Assembly (NCBI GenBank): GCA_001936135.1
Contig: CP012821.1
Span: 310,001 to 374,000, forward strand
Reading direction: 5' to 3'
DNA from: Saccharomycopsis fibuligera x Saccharomycopsis cf. fibuligera
Taxonomy: Eukaryota; Ascomycota; Saccharomycetes; Ascoideales; Saccharomycopsidaceae
Length of the DNA: 64,000 nt
Numbering within the stretch: position 1 is the first letter of the stretch; the number at the start of each line of letters is the position of its first letter. The notes below the pieces were generated by a model. It made no database searches. It saw only the letters and a program-made list of their open reading frames with translations, and was not told where the DNA came from. The position numbers and the translations under genes were made by a program. Positions 20,784-32,355 of this stretch are shown piece by piece.

Positions 20784-21758
20784 TTTTTCACTTTTTTTTT
20801 TCCAGCGTTTTGATTTCTATTATGAGTAAAAGACATCTGCTCAAACTGTAAAATATTTTTTTCAGGACACTAACTAAAAATACGGAAAAAAAACAAAAAA
20901 AAAACAAAAAAACAAAAAAACACAAGTAATTTCTGCAATATTCTGCAACCGGTTAGGATTTGTGGACGTCACCATTCAACTTCAGGCTTCACATAAAGTA
21001 CACCGACTGACTAAAGTGGGCCCTCCTATTCGCGGGTGTAAGATATCCAAACCAAACAAGCAATCGCTATAAACATTAAATGCTTGCAAGTTTGATCATA
21101 ATTCTGCGCGAATTTGGTGCCAAGAGTTTCAAACAATTTACTCCCTTGATTCACGAATTAGTGATGTACTTTTACAAATTTTTGTGCAAGATTGAATACC
21201 TGAAATCCAGCCAGTGTAAGCCCAACACATTCCCGCAAGACCGCAGCGTACACTACAATAACTGTTCAAAGAGAAGAGAAAAAAGTGCTGCAGAGTATAA
21301 CCGTGGGCCTGCACAACGCAAATCTCCCTTTTCTCGTATTCGTTGCGCGCCACTCTTTGCATTTCCAAGAGCAGTCCCCAGAAAAATCGAGCACCAACGC
21401 AGTTCACTTCTTGTCCGGAAGTACCTATTCTTTTGCGAAGTTGCGAGCTCGGATTTGGCTTTTGCTTACAACCGTATAATTAGTAGCTTGGTTACACTAA
21501 AGTTAGTGCTAATACAATACAGTAAAATCATGTGTAAAGGCACATGATTTAGTTCCGTGCCGGTTGGCCTGCTTCTTTCAACGGTTAGACATGCGCCGCA
21601 TACGGTCGACACAGATCCCACAGTATAGCCAGGTGAGCCCAGTAGCAAAAGGTATTATTGCCGCTCCTTCTCATTTGTAAACAATTTCTGAATCCCGCTT
21701 TTCATTGACAGGGAATCCTTTTTTATTTTTTACTTTGTAATTGCGTGTAAATCTCTCT

Positions 21759-21761
<3 letters not shown>

Positions 21762-21797
<36 letters not shown>
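21762..21797 (+). repeat. 36-bp poly(T) tract
   Basis: Uninterrupted T run preceded by a CT dinucleotide patch. It lies near the left edge of the GC-richer, palindrome-bearing core. Confidence 0.9.
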
Positions 21798-21800
<3 letters not shown>

Positions 21801-22233
21801 TCTCATTCGAGTTGAGGCAATATGGAATTAAAGTTTTATCCGCCAGAGTGTTTCTGCCTATTCTTTTTTTTCTTTTTCAGGAACTGTCGGGTCCCGTATC
21901 GTTTCCGATGCCCGATTGGGCCAAAATGAGATACGCACCGCTTCAGCAAGATCGAACCGGAAAACCTATCCAAGTTTTCGACCAGAGCACGGAAAGGCCA
22001 GTCCAGAGGGCCCACAGCACTGTTTCCTTGTACCGTGAGCCGCCACTTTGCTAAACGCCTCTGCCACAAACACATTGCCGAATCACTTTGCGAAACATCT
22101 TCAGGAAGAAGCTCAAGTCGGTTTTGTGATATTATAGTACAGCATGCATGTGGCCGGGGCGATTACGGCAGACCGTTTTATAGTGCGCAGAATGCGTATA
22201 CGTTTGTCGGGCACTTCCAGCTGCAGGTTTGAG

Positions 22234-22251
22234 TGCAGCTCCGGAGCTGCA
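22234..22251. repeat. 18-bp perfect palindrome
   Basis: TGCAGCTCCGGAGCTGCA equals its own reverse complement; the symmetry breaks at the next base on each side. It is part of the palindrome cluster in the desert core. Confidence 0.9.
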
Positions 22252-23955
22252 AGTACTTTTTTGGAGGGGGACAAAGAAGGGCTTGAGTGAGCGGTATTCT
22301 GAATTTTCGGTATTCTGATAGTCTGATATTCTGTCTGTGCAGGAAGATCAACCCTGTAATAACGCGAAAAAAATTACAAGAGAAAGAAGTTAGAAGAGAA
22401 CCAGATGTCCTTTTGAGGCGGCTAGTGCTCTTTTGCTGGTTGCCAAAGCAGACACGCAGTTAACTCTATGTTACAGAATCCAATCAAAGCCCCTCTAGCA
22501 GCCCTGTTACCAGTTACCAGCCTTGGGCAGTGTCTTTGGAGCAGTGCATACCGGGCAGCCGACCGAGAGCAGAAGCTGACTTTAGTGCTACTGAACAAGC
22601 AAATTCCGCAGAGGATTTGATTTGAAAGCAAGCGGAAAGCAAGCTGAAAGCAGCTTGAAGGAGGCTAAATTTGGGCTCCAGCAACAGTGTAGAGGCGCTG
22701 TTTCAAAAACACCCATACACGATTGTCTCGACTCGCGATGCACGCTAACCGACGTTTACAAGTTTGCCAATGTTGCAAGTTTGCGATAGTTGTAATTTAA
22801 TGCTACTCAGCGTCGTATATAAACACTGCAAGTCTGGAGAATGTCCGCGGTTGTAAGAAAGAAACGTGCCACGTTTGGTCTGTTGACGCACATAACAAGT
22901 GGGTCTGCCAGTTGGCGGTATACGCCTATAGGATTCAGACAGACAACCATAGCTGTTGTTTGCGCAGCAGTCCTATTAGACAGCTTCATATTGAGGGCGG
23001 TGGTGTAGTAGTGGTACCGCAGTACTCGAGATTTCACAACACACTTTGCTTCCGAACCGGGAGTCCAGCTTGCTTGCTGTTCTGTGTCGTGGCTCTTTTA
23101 TAACGATTTTCGCTAGTTAGGGCGTCGCCCACCTTACCCTGCACGCTTGCAACCCCGTGTGTGCTGCTCAGGTGATTTGGGCAAAATTGTGAATTCGAGC
23201 CTAAGCGGTACGGTGCAAGTCGGCGGGAGCTTTGTCTCAAACTCTTACAGTTTCAGAGCCTTGACGTTTGGGCAGTCAGACAGGCTAGCTGTTAGTTGTT
23301 TCCGCGCAGTTGAAACACCTAGCACACACAGCACAAGCCGCGATGGCAAAGCATCAGTCGCGGCTTGGCTGGCTGCTTGCGAAAGCAGCCTATCTAAAGA
23401 CCCGCTTATACATACTACTGTGCACTCAGCAAAGCGGAAGAACGAAAGAACGAAAGAAAAAGGAAATGCCAAATCAACGAATCCTCGTCAGGAAGTCTTG
23501 CCGTTCAAACAGGCAAATCATCTACCTAAATTGGACGCGAGAGGATGGGATAAAAAAACGTAGTCCGGTGGACCGCAATCATGGTCGGTCGCTGGTGCTA
23601 GCCAGTGTTGGGAATCGGTCTGTGGTGTACGTGTATACCTGAACCCAGCTGGGCAGAAGCGTACCAGTACTAGCGCCCAAGTATCTAATAATAAGCTCCA
23701 GCTGTGCATGATTATCACTTGGGTGGCAACTCGCAAACGGCAACTTTTGCATTTACTTAGTCTTTCTCTTGACATCACAATCATGCCTACACAAGACCTT
23801 CGAGGACGCACTCTGTAAATTGTTGACTTTCGTTCAAATTTTTGTTTAGGATTTCCAGTGGCTGCGTTGCGGCATACGTAGCTCGCTTGGTTTGGCCAAA
23901 AGACGCGGCCAGGTCAGGTTAAGCCGAGTGTCAGCCAGACCAGCTAGAACTGTCG

Positions 23956-23971
23956 TGGCCAGGCCTGGCCA
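23956..23971. repeat. 16-bp perfect palindrome of nested GGCC
   Basis: TGGCCAGGCCTGGCCA equals its reverse complement and is followed by a further GGCCAGG. A smaller relative, TTTGGCCAAA, lies at 23891-23900. Confidence 0.9.
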
Positions 23972-25030
23972 GGCCAGGATAAACGTCTGAGTGAGATCGT
24001 CTACTTTAAACATTATAAAGCCGCGCTGTTGTTTTGATTATTAAAATTATGATTATGATTATTGTTATTATTATTATTATTATCATTATTATTATTGTTA
24101 CAGCTTCTTAAGCGCCGGTTGTTGTGCTTGTGTGCTCGTTAACAAAGATCAATCTTGAGATTGTCTGGTAGCACAAATTCGGGAGGGTTTAACGAAATTT
24201 AATTTTTTTTGGCCACAGGAGCAACCAAGCACAATGCCTACACCCAGGTCTGCCCCCTCTGCAGGGCGTGCGCGTCAAGAGACATTAAAGAGGACCTCCG
24301 GTTTTCAAGCCTCGGTGGCCGGCAGGCCGGGAGGCCGAGTGGCACCGGTGCCTCCAGTCTTACATGTTCCTGCTAACAGTCGGCATGCACAAAGTTGACG
24401 TCTTACAGTCAGTTCTGCCAAGTATGTTGGTTTCTGAGTTCTCGATAGCACACAATACTAGTGTGCTGCGCATTTCACTCGTACAATCGAGTACCGCACA
24501 CAGTGCGCGTCCAGGACAGTTGCAAGAAAAATAAAGTAAAGATGAGATAAAGTAAAACAAACAAAATAAAATTGGACAAAAAGAAAAGAAAAGAAAAGAA
24601 AAGAAAAGAAAAAGCACCTATGCGTGCGCAGTAAAAAACATAGCGGTTGCTCGCATCCCGCACATCCAGCTGAAGTTCATCTCGTTCCGTCCAGACAGAA
24701 AAGAGTTTCCAAGGAGGTTTTCGACCCGAATCAAAAGAGAAGCAGTATACTAAACACACACCATACTAACTTGGTCTGCGCTTGCACTAATTCGCTCGTC
24801 GTCGTGTTGACGGTCCCAGCGGTTTTGCATCATGATCCGACAGCCGATAGCCAGTTGATATTCTCCACCCCTTGAGTCTCGCGCCGTCATAGCAAAATAG
24901 GGCGCCAACGCCGGTAGGCTATAGTCGCAGTATCGACAAAAGCACTAGTGGATAATAAAAATAATAACATTGTAGACAGCTACAACATGCAAAGTGACAT
25001 AGCGTGACTAGCCTCAAGCGAAAAGCAACT

Positions 25031-25052
25031 GCCAGAGCCGGCCGGCTCTGGC
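25031..25052. repeat. 22-bp perfect palindrome
   Basis: The half site GCCAGAGCCGG (25031-25041) is followed directly by its exact reverse complement. This is the longest perfect palindrome I found in the window and is almost all G/C. Confidence 0.92.
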
Positions 25053-25374
25053 CATTCTAGCTGACAGCACAGCTTGTTTCAACAATGTGCCGGTATTGTG
25101 CGACCGTTCAGTTGCGGTTCCAATTCCAGCCTCAGGCCCAAACACCATCGTCAGGGCGAGTAGCGCCCACAGTGGCCCTGGCACTTCCGGTGCGGGTGCG
25201 AATGCCAACGCAGTAACAGCCAACTTTCAACCGGCAGTACCGGCCGCGCTGCACAAGCAGCAAGTTGCTGATGTTGCGCTTAGCGATATGTATGAGCCGT
25301 TTCTCCTCTGCTAAGCGCTGTTTGGAAGAGCGCTACGAGGTTCAACGCAAAAGGACATGGACCTTGCCAAACTC

Positions 25375-25395
25375 TGGCCAAACTTTGGCCAGAAG
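25375..25395. repeat. Inverted repeat with 10-bp arms and a one-base centre
   Basis: TCTGGCCAAA, then C, then TTTGGCCAGA. The arms are perfect complements. The same GGCCA core recurs in neighbouring palindromes. Confidence 0.9.
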
Positions 25396-25484
25396 CGCCG
25401 CTCAGTGAGAGCAAAGCGATCTAAGACTATGACGCGGTGCCACGCCAAGGCTGGCGGTTCACTTGATTGTTGTGTCTGCTTTAT

Positions 25485-25530
25485 GGCCACTGTGGCCGGA
25501 GGCCACAGTGGCCGGAGGCTATTAATAGCC
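25485..25530. repeat. 13-bp hairpin followed by a 14-bp palindrome
   Basis: GGCCACTGTGGCC, a GGA spacer and GGCCACAGTGGCC form a perfect 13-bp stem with a 3-base loop (25485-25513). Four bases on, GGCTATTAATAGCC (25517-25530) is a perfect palindrome. Confidence 0.9.
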
Positions 25531-25594
25531 AATCTGGCGCTTAGCCGCGTAGCGTCGCAATGTACGTACAACAGACAGCAACATATTGCGTACG

Positions 25595-25614
25595 TAGCGC
25601 CAACGTTGGCGCTA
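25595..25614. repeat. 20-bp perfect palindrome
   Basis: TAGCGCCAACGTTGGCGCTA equals its reverse complement. TGTACGTACA (25561-25570) is another perfect palindrome just upstream, and CGCAAT/ATTGCG arms flank it, so this 60-base stretch is highly self-complementary. Confidence 0.92.
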
Positions 25615-26460
25615 TCAGCTAGTAGCACAATAAGACAAAACCGCTCACTAAAAATGGTGGCTATTCAGTTACCAATGTGTTTTGCCCTGCTACATGTGCG
25701 TCAACAATCTTCGCCATAGCAGCTAGTCTGAGTGGACTTGAGTATACAACCGCAGACTCGAACAATCCTGATCGTATTGGGGATCTAACACTGCGGCACA
25801 GGATCACGCCAATTTCTTTTGGATTTGATACTGGCACCGAAATTGAGACACCAGGACATCAAAGTTTGTTTGCTCCATAAGCTCATAAGCTAATGCAAAC
25901 TTGAAATGGTGGTGGGCGACCCCTTCCCTTGCACTGGGCAATTCACAGACTCACGAGTTCATAAATTATATGTATGAATGTATGCAAGTAGCAAGCTCGG
26001 CGAGTTACGAGCGTCAATTTCAAAAGATACCCGAGGCCATAAAAAAAAACTCAAAAAAAAGAATTACAAAATTTGCAATTTTTAGACAAGTTTTACCTGC
26101 AAGTTCACAGACCGGTTGCACAGATTTGAATAGTTTGAGTTCGGCGGGAATGCGCGTGTTCATGCATGAGCTAGCGATATGGTCGCTCAAAACAAACATG
26201 TTGCAACTTAGCAGAAACACAAGACTAAGAGTACACAGAAACTTCTCCCCCATACACAAACAAGTTGTCGAGTACACTTTTTGCGTTCATGTTGATAGCT
26301 CGTACCTAGACGCAGTTACAAAGTTGTCTAGAGAAAACAGTGAAAATAGTGCGCTTTGTGAAAGAATAGTGCCTGGTGGTAGAGCGTCTCTGTGCATCGT
26401 AACACCGTAGGGACAATGCTAGTGAGCGCAGTGCACGATGAGCTAAAAAATCGTAATTTT

Positions 26461-26504
26461 GAATTATGATTATGATTATGATTATGATTATGATTATGAT
26501 TATG
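26461..26504 (+). repeat. (GATTAT)n microsatellite
   Basis: About seven hexamer units. Other microsatellites in the desert are TTA/TTG triplets near 24.05 and 26.95 kb, AAAAG units near 24.59 kb, GAAAAA units near 27.36 kb and a 15-unit CA run at 28563-28592. Confidence 0.85.
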
Positions 26505-27988
26505 ACTGTGCTTATGAATGTACTTATGATTGTGCTTATGATTGTGATTATCACTATTGTGATGTTGATTTCGAATTCCGTTGACGACCTGTAGCGGGCG
26601 CTATACTGTAATTTGCTGGCGCACCTTGGTCAAACACGTTCACTTTGCAAAGACTACATATCGATTTAACTAAATAAAAAAAAAATAAAAAAAAGAAATT
26701 AAAAGAAATAAAAGCTTTTTTCTATTTTAATCAAGAGTCTAGAGAGTTTCTTGTACAGCCGCTGACATGATATCCCGCAGGTTTCCAAGACCTGCTTGAT
26801 CATTCAAAGCGATTGTTTTGAATTTGATAAATGACTGTTGAAAGTGCTGCTTTTCTTGCTTCTTTTGAGGGGGTGGTGCAGCATGATTTTTCTGCAAGTG
26901 GCAAGTCCCCCCAGGAAAGGCAGAGAGAGAAAAAGGATGGGCCAGGCATTATTATTGTTGTTGTTGTTGTTGTTGTTATTATTATTATTATTAGCACTAT
27001 TATAATTATGATTTGGCAATTCTAATTTGCATTTCACAAAATGCAGTTTTAGTCAGAGCTTGCAATTTGCAATTTGTGTAAATTGCGCTTGTTTAATGTT
27101 TGTGAAACTCCAAAGGTGGCCTTGGTAGGCCGGAAAGCCCCCAAGCGCTTAGCACCCAGCCCGCAGACATGCCCGCAGACATGCCCCGAAGCAGTTATTT
27201 CCGAGGCATAGGTCGGGAGAATTGGTGATGACATAATCGGCCAACAGTTCCGGTCCGTGAAACAATAATACTACGCATGGCAAATGAGTACACTCAAATT
27301 TGCAAGCGTAATATTAACAATGTTTAGCATCTGCAGCAGAAGGAAGGAATAAAGGGAAGAGAAGAAGAAAAAGAAAAAGAAAAAGAAAAAGAAAAATAAA
27401 ATAGCAAAGCCAAGAAACGGCAGCAGCGCACAGCGTCATACAGCAACAAGCATCAATATACCGCGGTGCGCTGCTAAGCAGCCTGCGCGACTACTATGGC
27501 GTATACTCGCTTCTTGGGTTTCGTGTTTTAGCTTGATGGGTAACTGAGGGAAGTGCCGGTTCTAGCGGGAGCGTTTAATCGTCTGTAGCACATTTTCGCT
27601 TTGTCTCTGTTGTTTTGTTGTTCTTGCTTGTTTAGTGGGAGCGCTTCGTGCGAAAATGGGCTGGTTTTCTCTCACTTGACTTGCTTTTTGTCTTTTCATG
27701 CTTTTCTTGCTTACTCGTGCTTGATTGGCAGTGCGCTTGCAAAGGTTGTTAGCTTCTGCTGCTACTGTTGCGTTAAGCTTACTCATCAGCGCTTGTTTGT
27801 TTGTTCTTTGATTTTCTTTCTGTGATTTGCTGTTTCTTTTTCCTGGCAGTCAGTTAGCATCAGCATTATTACACTGCTGCTGCGGGCAGCGAGTGAGTCT
27901 GATGCTTAATTCTTAGTGCACTATACTGCGCAGTAAATCAAGTTGTTTTTGTGTGTTATAATCTTACTTTACTGTACAGTGCGTGTCT

Positions 27989-27992
<4 letters not shown>

Positions 27993-28030
<38 letters not shown>

Positions 28031-28097
28031 TTTACTTTTTTTTACTTTTTTTACTTTTTTTTTACTTTTTTTTTACTTTTTTTTTTTTACTTTTTTC
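27993..28097 (+). repeat. T-rich tract with recurring ACTTTTTTT units
   Basis: A run of about 30 T is followed by six or so irregular A-C-T(7-9) units. It lies about 600 bases before the cyclin-like gene and is followed by a CT-rich stretch. Confidence 0.85.
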
Positions 28098-28557
28098 CAG
28101 TTGGAATTTCCTGCCCTCTCTTTTGTTTCCTTCTTGGGCAGCTTGTCTGGATTAAGGAACATCCCTCATGTATCTAAAAGAAACTCTGCTGCTATTCCAG
28201 GGAAACGACAGTTTTACCGGCGCTCAGGTCGTCGTCCGGTTCTGCTGCTCCTGCTGCCGCTGCTACTACTGCTAGTACACTGCTACTGTTACTGCCGCAG
28301 CCTCGCTTCTCTTACCGCCTGGTCTTTTTTTTTTTCTGCCCTTGCCTTTGCCTTTGCCTTTTGGCTTTTTACTTGCCTTTGCCATCCATCCCACTTGGCA
28401 TGGGCCATATATACCCACAGGTTTCCTTTAGCTTTCCAGCTCTGGGTGGTCTGCGCTTTCTTTTTTGTGTTTAGCGCCTACTTTTTTCCCATCACTACTT
28501 GAGCACTTTTATTATATATACTTACCACAACTCCAATGCCTCATAGTGCACAGTAAC

Positions 28558-28599
<42 letters not shown>

Positions 28600-28657
28600 T
28601 ACTGTCATACACTTCACATATCCCACACATACTATCGCACACCCGCATCATTCAAAT

Positions 28658-29808
28658 ATGACACTATCGGAGATAAATCACATACTCAATTGCAAGTTGC
28701 AGAGCCAGCTAAATAATAACTATATTGCCCTTTTTTGTTTGCACCACTATGCGGACAAATTTTATCCTCACCAACCGCAGCTACAGCAGCAGCAAATAAC
28801 CAATATCAAGATCATAAAGCGTTTCTCCACAAAGATCAGCAGCATACTCTACCAAACAAACCTTTCCAATATTGTCATCATAAATGCTCTCCGGTACTAC
28901 TATCAGGTCATAAACAAACAACACCGCTGTCAGAAATCGGGAAGCGCCCCGGTAGTCAAGTTTTTTTACAAGAATATTCAAGATAATTTGCTAGTCACCT
29001 TCTTGGTCTGCTTGATGATCGCCAACAAGACGTTTGACGATTCATCGTTCACTTCCAAGACTTGGGCCAGCTTATCCAAATTCCCGCTCAAAAAATTGAA
29101 CTTGTTGGAAATCCAGATTTTGGGCGCCAATGTGTTAAAGTTTGATGTCTTTCACTACAGTTTCCATCAACAGGAATTCAAGCAATGGGCTTGGTTTTTG
29201 ATGAACCAAATTGACGTGTTACAGAGAGTGTTGGCCTCTAGCGCAAGTGGTGCTGATCTTGTACATAAGAAACAACAACAAGCTCTTGCCACTTCAGGCA
29301 GACACAAATACAACACAAAGAGATTGTCCATAAGAGACTTGGTGTCAAAGGACTCCACTGTTGCTGGCGCTTCAAAACCAGTTCCCTGCTACTCTCTACA
29401 CACTACTCCTCTTTTGAGCAGCAACTATAACAGCGCTAACACGAATAATAGTACTAATAATAATGGCGCGATCAACAATAATAACATCAATAACATCAAT
29501 GCGCTATCAAGCTACTCAGTAACGCCAAACTCTAGCAGTCATAGCACCACCCACCATCAAAGAGTTTCTGCTTTCCCGAACAATATCATGATGGATCCGG
29601 TAGTCAGCTCTCCAAGTTATGCGAGATCAAGCATTAGACAGTTTTCTAACCCTCCAGCAACAACTGCCATCAACAGCAATACTTTCCAGTTATACACCCC
29701 TCCTTTGAATGATAACTATTATCATGCTTATCCTTCCGGATATGCCAAAGCCGCAACTAACTTTTTGCCAAGTTTGAATACTACGCAAGAGAGTACAAGT
29801 ACTGTGGG

Positions 29809-29879
<71 letters not shown>

Positions 29880-30181
29880 TGACAAATTACAATGCTTATC
29901 CTACTCCTGAGTTTGATTTGCATAACTGCAACTTGGTTTCTCATCCTTCCAATTCCAACAACAGTTTGTTTGCAACCACCGCGTATAATAATAGTAATAA
30001 TAACAACGGCGCTGCTTTTCCAAGCTTACCATCACACGTATACTTGACTCAAAACAAGCCATATCAACATCAACCGCAATATCATCACCAAACACAACAA
30101 CCACATTATTCACAACAACCATTATCTCACCAGCAACGACAATATCAACAGTTACAATGCGCATATGGCTCGCTTTACTAA
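28658..30181 (+). CDS. CLG1: Pho85-type (PCL/Clg1-like) cyclin
   Basis: This is a 507-residue protein with one cyclin box and long low-complexity flanks. The box (about residues 65-190) shows VIINALRYYYQVI, LLVTFLVCLMIANKTFDDSS, TWASLSKFPLKKLNLLEIQI and LGANVLKFDVFHYSF. The 'LA.KxxxD..y...W...' and 'E...L..L.+.l.v' pattern is that of PCL-family cyclins, which activate the Pho85 kinase, and is closest to Clg1. The tail is Asn/Ser/Gln-rich, with a Pro-Ala repeat at about 385-408 coded by tandem CCTGCT units and a His/Gln-rich end (QPQYHHQTQQ). The gene is preceded by the gene desert and a CT-rich leader. The cyclin-box call is firm; the exact orthologue is less certain. Confidence 0.72.
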
Positions 30182-30196
30182 AATAAATTGAAATCT

Positions 30197-30230
<34 letters not shown>

Positions 30231-31789
30231 AATAATGATGATAATGATGACTGCATACTTTTTTCGATTCTCAACTAGAGTTTAATTCTTTTTCCATAAT
30301 ATTCATTTCTGACTTAGTACTTTATGTTTGTCTTTTTTGTTCTCGTGCACATATACAAAAAGAAAAGCATTTGGTTTGTTACTGCTTATTTATTTATTGG
30401 TTTTATCCAGTCCTTTACCGTCATTTGTTTATTTAATTCTTATTTTTTTTATTTGGCTTTTGTTTTGTTTATAGAGGTGTTCCAAAATGTTAGTTTTATA
30501 ATTTTCCTTGGTTTTTTCGATTTATTTAGTTTACAGGTTTGCTTTTTTTTTCTTCGTTTTTATTTGATAACGGGATTCTCCACACAATACAACATTTACA
30601 ACAACAAGGCGGCATTATAGCATTTAGATTTTGTTTTTGTTATTTATTTTCACAAATTTCTTTCTTCTTATTGTGAACGGCAGTAAGCACGCAAAGCCTA
30701 GTCGAAGTTGTTTTCTTATGAATAGGAATCCGGCACTAGCTCAGTTTTCGCAACATATTATTGTATTATCGAAGCAAACTTCTCTACCATATAGATTTGA
30801 ACAGTTCAAACTGTGGCTTGCGGTTGAATGAAAAAACTCAGATCTTTAGCGAAACTATTTGTCACTAATAATCGGGACCTGCTTAGTCAGAATATTATAG
30901 AAACTAATGGGAAAAATTAGGATGTAATACATACAATCATTTTCATAAATATATCTGGCAATTCTTTCTATATTATCCATGCATCTCAGCGCAGTAAAAT
31001 GTGTTTGCATGCTAGTTTATGCGTAAGTCTATATGGAAAATCTGAGAAGGGAGCTAGCTGAGGTACAGAAAACGAAATGAGTTTTTTTTTTACAATGTTT
31101 TCTTTTTTTCAGGTATGTTCACATGCGTCAAGGTAACAATAATCATTGGAATTGTAGGACAAAATAAGGGGCCATTCTGGTCGCTTTAAAGTGGCTTGAA
31201 AAAAGTGTAAAATAGATAAGTTTAAACTTTAGTTCTTCTGAAAGTAACTATATCCAATTTATAACAATAAGAAGTCGAGTTCTCTTTAATTAAAAATTAT
31301 AGCAAAATACGACTGAACTGAAAGAAAAGATGAATCAATTGAAAATACAATTAGTGGCGTTTTCAACAAAGCCAATAACGTAGATTGTGTTTTCAGCATT
31401 ATTAACAGTGTGAAATGCCGTACTACAACACAGAACATTCAGTTCAGTATATACATATATTCTGTCAGATACTTTGTGTTATATTTAGCTAACTCTATGA
31501 ACATATGCAGAATAATAAAGGGCAATACAGGAAAAAAAGACAAGAGCAAAAAATATATGAATTAGCTCACCTCAAAATAAAGTACCATAAAAGTGGCTGA
31601 AGAATAAAATAGTAGAAACCACCTCAGAAAAGGCAGAACATAAAGAAAGCAGAAACGAGCAAACATATATCAATACAGATGGATCTGGGAGTTAGACAAT
31701 TAATTTTTCTTTTTTTTTCACACACAAACAAATAGTATTCTATATTACAGATTATTGTCACCACTCCATAGTACTTCACTTTCAAGCTT
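30182..31789. other. Intergenic region between the cyclin-like gene and tRNA-Thr
   Basis: No gene is seen in about 1.6 kb. A GAT/ATG-type triplet microsatellite (30197-30250) lies just after the cyclin stop. The rest is AT-rich with T runs. Confidence 0.5.
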
Positions 31790-31861
31790 GCCTCCTTAGC
31801 TTAGTGGTAGAGCGTTGCACTTGTAATGCAAAGGTCGCTAGTTCAATTCTGGCAGGGGGCA
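31790..31861 (+). tRNA. tRNA-Thr(TGT)
   Basis: A 72-base cloverleaf: acceptor GCCTCCT/AGGGGGC with discriminator A, A box TAGCTTAGTGG, anticodon loop TTGTAAT (anticodon TGT), and B box AGTTCAATTCT. No intron. A T-run terminator follows. Confidence 0.94.
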
Positions 31862-32236
31862 TTGCTTTTTTTAAAACCTTTTTTTTTGCTGGTTTGATAC
31901 CTTTCACGTGATTAATATTTTCCTGTTAACTTTGGTTGGTGTGCGCGAGTGCATTTTGACGAAAAACGAGATAAAAAAATAAATAGGTTTACGATTCTGT
32001 ATAATGCTGCTGCTGTTACTGACTCTGGGGTTACTGCTGCTACTAACTGTAGATGTCTATGAACATTGATTGAGTTTATCGAAAGTGGTGTTTTATTCAG
32101 GCGGTCAATTGCGATTGCTAAACACAACGGAATCTTTTCAATTTTGTGTGATTGAAGTTCGTATCGAGAGTCATTTTATACGTGTTTTATAATTTCGCTG
32201 CAGTCATCATATATTGCAAGAATTGACATATACCAG

Positions 32237-32284
<48 letters not shown>

Positions 32285-32355
32285 CTGCGATAATAATAAC
32301 AAAAATAATAACAAAATCTATTACACTAAGCCCATAAAATCAATAAACTATTATA
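31862..32355. other. CEG1 upstream region with a (CAA)n tract
   Basis: About sixteen CAA units (32237-32285) lie 70-120 bases before the CEG1 ATG, probably in the 5' UTR. A CACGTG lies near 31905. No ORF of note. Confidence 0.55.

Larger units (their letters stand above)
16678..28657. other. Gene desert of about 12 kb between ITC1 and the CLG1-like gene
   Basis: No ORF in this span looks like a real protein: all are short, often start at non-ATG codons, and lack family motifs. It contains a family-C repeat, a tRNA-Asn, a decayed coding relic, T- and A-runs up to 36 bases, several microsatellites, and a GC-richer core from about 22 to 26 kb. In one sampled 60-base line (25141-25200) 41 bases are G or C, while a sampled line near 17.65 kb has about 17. 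The core holds a cluster of perfect palindromes, listed separately. Possible roles are a very long upstream region of the cyclin gene, a regional centromere, or a non-coding RNA locus; none is proven. Confidence 0.75.

Noticed and set aside
25901-26410. 169-codon ORF in the desert
   Set aside because: It starts at a TTG, has no recognisable motif and no conserved-looking blocks; similar ORFs are expected in GC-richer non-coding DNA.
17000-28000. Telomerase RNA in the gene desert
   Set aside because: No template-like stretch resembling known Candida telomere repeats was found.
27951-28502. 183-codon ORF upstream of the cyclin
   Set aside because: Mostly Phe, Leu and Thr from T/CT-rich repeats; no real domain.
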